A DNA stretch of 31,464 nt from Isotricha intestinalis (taxonomy: Eukaryota > Ciliophora > Litostomatea > Vestibuliferida > Isotrichidae), in the NCBI GenBank assembly GCA_023807065.1, contig JAJJLU010000562.1:1-31464 (forward strand), given 5' to 3'. Position numbers and translations under genes: made by a program. Of this stretch, positions 30,046 to 31,464 are shown one piece after another. How positions within the stretch are numbered: position 1 is the stretch's first letter; each line of letters begins with the position of its first letter. The notes below the pieces were generated by a model. It was not told where the DNA came from, searched no databases, and was given only the letters and a program-made list of their open reading frames with translations.

Positions 30046-31464
30046 ATGGATAAAAAAAAAGATAATGATTTTGGAAAAAAAACCAACTTTAATATTTATT
30101 ATAAAGATTTTATGAATTCTATAAAAAGAGAAAAAACCAATATGATAAATGAAAAAGAAATTAATCAACTGAATAACAATAAATTTGATTCTATTTATTC
30201 TTCAATTTCTATCCTAAATAAATTATTTTCAACATATTTTTTAAAATTTCTTAATTCTTCTATTTACCATAGTTTAATAATATTCCATTTATCAGAAGAT
30301 TTTCTAGATTTAAATACTCAATTAAATTTAATAAATAAACAATTATTATTTGATAAAAATAATTTGATAATTATAAATGAATATCAAAAACAATTTTTAT
30401 TGAAAAATGAAAAAAGAATATGATATCATTGAAAATAATTACCTAAAGAATAATGATCATCAACATATAAATAATAGTATTATATTTGAAAAAATTAGTT
30501 CAAAAGAAGACCAAAAAGAATATCTTAATAATATTGAGGATGAAAATAATGGAGAAAAAAGTGATCAAAATAAATTATTATTTGAAGAAAATAATATAAA
30601 CATTAATAAAATAAATAAATACGATTATCTGACTTTTCAAGAATATTTAAATGAAGAAATTAAACAAATAAAAAAATTATATGCAAGTAAAGAGTTAAAT
30701 AATAAAATAAATAACAAAAAAGAAGTAAAAAGCTTAATTGAAGAAGAAATAAAACAAAAAACAAATGAATCATCAAATCATCAAAGTAATAATAATAATA
30801 AATCTTATTCAAAATCTAACCTTTTAAATCTAAATTTTTTCAATAATAATAAGATTAAAAAGACAAATAACCTAATAAAAAGAAAATATTCAAATAATTA
30901 TAACTTTATATCAATTAGTTCAAATTCTTCATATTCTTCATATAATAATTCAAAAAAATTAAAATATTCATCAATAATAAATTATTCAAATTTAAATATA
31001 ATAAAAAATAAAAATGATAATAAATTAAAGAAGGAAATTATTAAAAATGCAAAATATAATTCTTTTAGAAAAGGATTAAATTATTCGAATAAAAGTAATC
31101 AAGAAGATATTTATAGAAATCAAAAAAAATTTTATGAAATTAAATTATATGATAATAATAAAAATAATTTGTTTATGAATTCAAAAAAGAAAAACGAAAA
31201 TCTCAATAGAAAATTGAAAAGAACAATTTCTGAAAAAAAGGAAAGTGAAACAAATTCTAAAATATCTCATATAAAAAATTTAGAAAAAGAAATTATATAT
31301 AATAAAAATAATTTTAAAACTTCTGCTAAAAAAATTAATAAAAAAAAATTAAATATAATAAAATCAAATTCAACAAATATTTTAAAGAAGAACTCTGGAT
31401 TTAGTATAAAAATAGATTTGAGAGATTTAATGAAATATGAAATTAAAATAAATTTAAAACATTT
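30046..31464 (+). CDS. Asn/Lys-rich protein, 3' end beyond the window, one apparent frameshift
   Basis: The first frame starts at ATG 30046 (MDKKKDNDFGKKTNFNIYYK) and ends at TGA 30421-30423 after 125 codons. A second plus-strand frame opens at 30404, overlaps the first by 20 bases, and stays open to the end of the window (about 350 codons). Dropping one A from the A6 run near 30411-30416 joins the two (LKNEK to EYDIIENNY), so this is best read as one gene of more than 470 codons with a one-base homopolymer error or lesion. Residues about 1-120 are mixed and partly helical (LFSTYFLKFLNSSIYHSLII). The rest is low complexity, rich in Asn, Lys and Ser (SSNSSYSSYNNSKK). There is no signal peptide. 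Function unknown. Two overlapping genes is the less likely alternative. Confidence 0.65.

Noticed and set aside
1..31464. A genome-wide reassigned code (UAA/UAG as Gln, UGA as Trp)
   Set aside because: Six long intact genes totalling over 4400 codons contain no in-frame stop and end with TAA, TAG or TGA at natural protein ends; centrin ends exactly where expected at TAA. Reassignment could at most concern the relics.
1..31464. tRNA, rRNA, CRISPR, insertion sequences or transposon ends
   Set aside because: No GC-richer cloverleaf-like island, no spaced identical repeats, no transposase motif and no paired terminal inverted repeats were seen apart from the short telomere-type palindrome.

Overview
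The window is extremely AT-rich eukaryotic DNA, probably from a free-living or gut protist. The signs are: a centrin with EF-hands, a 24-nt spliceosomal-type intron in a thioredoxin gene, long Asn/Lys/Glu-rich low-complexity proteins, and several secreted or membrane proteins with eukaryotic signal peptides. I saw no bacterial operon layout, no tRNA and no rRNA. All three stop codons end intact genes and none occurs inside the six longest ones, so the code in use appears standard. I cannot name the lineage; ciliates, anaerobic amoebae and anaerobic flagellates are all possible. The left end carries about 4.7 copies of a 7-bp C-rich repeat (CCCCAAT) in the orientation of a telomere.

Layout, left to right: telomere-like repeat (1-33); a Cys-rich/thioredoxin fusion (-); a membrane-anchored alpha/beta hydrolase with one in-frame TAA (-); a 4-kb gap with decayed coding fragments, one with a B-box-like Cys/His signature; centrin (+); a coiled-coil/WD-like propeller protein (+); a decayed gene (-); a secreted protein whose front half looks like a bacterial DUF6273-type domain, followed by a propeller (-); a 26-bp palindrome made of two telomere-type repeats meeting G-strand to C-strand (13598-13623); a type I membrane propeller protein broken by two frameshifts (+); a large disordered coiled-coil protein (+); a 1.2-kb gap; a 1541-residue Cys-rich surface receptor with C-terminal membrane helices (-); a B-box/coiled-coil/propeller protein (-); a 2-kb gap with decayed coding sequence; a secreted bulb-lectin-like protein (-); and an Asn/Lys-rich gene running off the right edge (+).

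The genes do not form an obvious pathway. Themes are surface and secreted propeller, lectin and Cys-rich proteins, and a cytosolic B-box/coil/propeller family with at least two intact members plus a relic. The two most unusual features are the telomere-type palindrome, which would make 1-13610 a 13.6-kb unit with a telomere-type repeat at each end, and the gaps full of gene relics. In the clearest relic, every in-frame stop sits where Gln or Trp would fit. Several frame breaks lie in short A or T runs, so assembly errors must be excluded before calling those genes dead.
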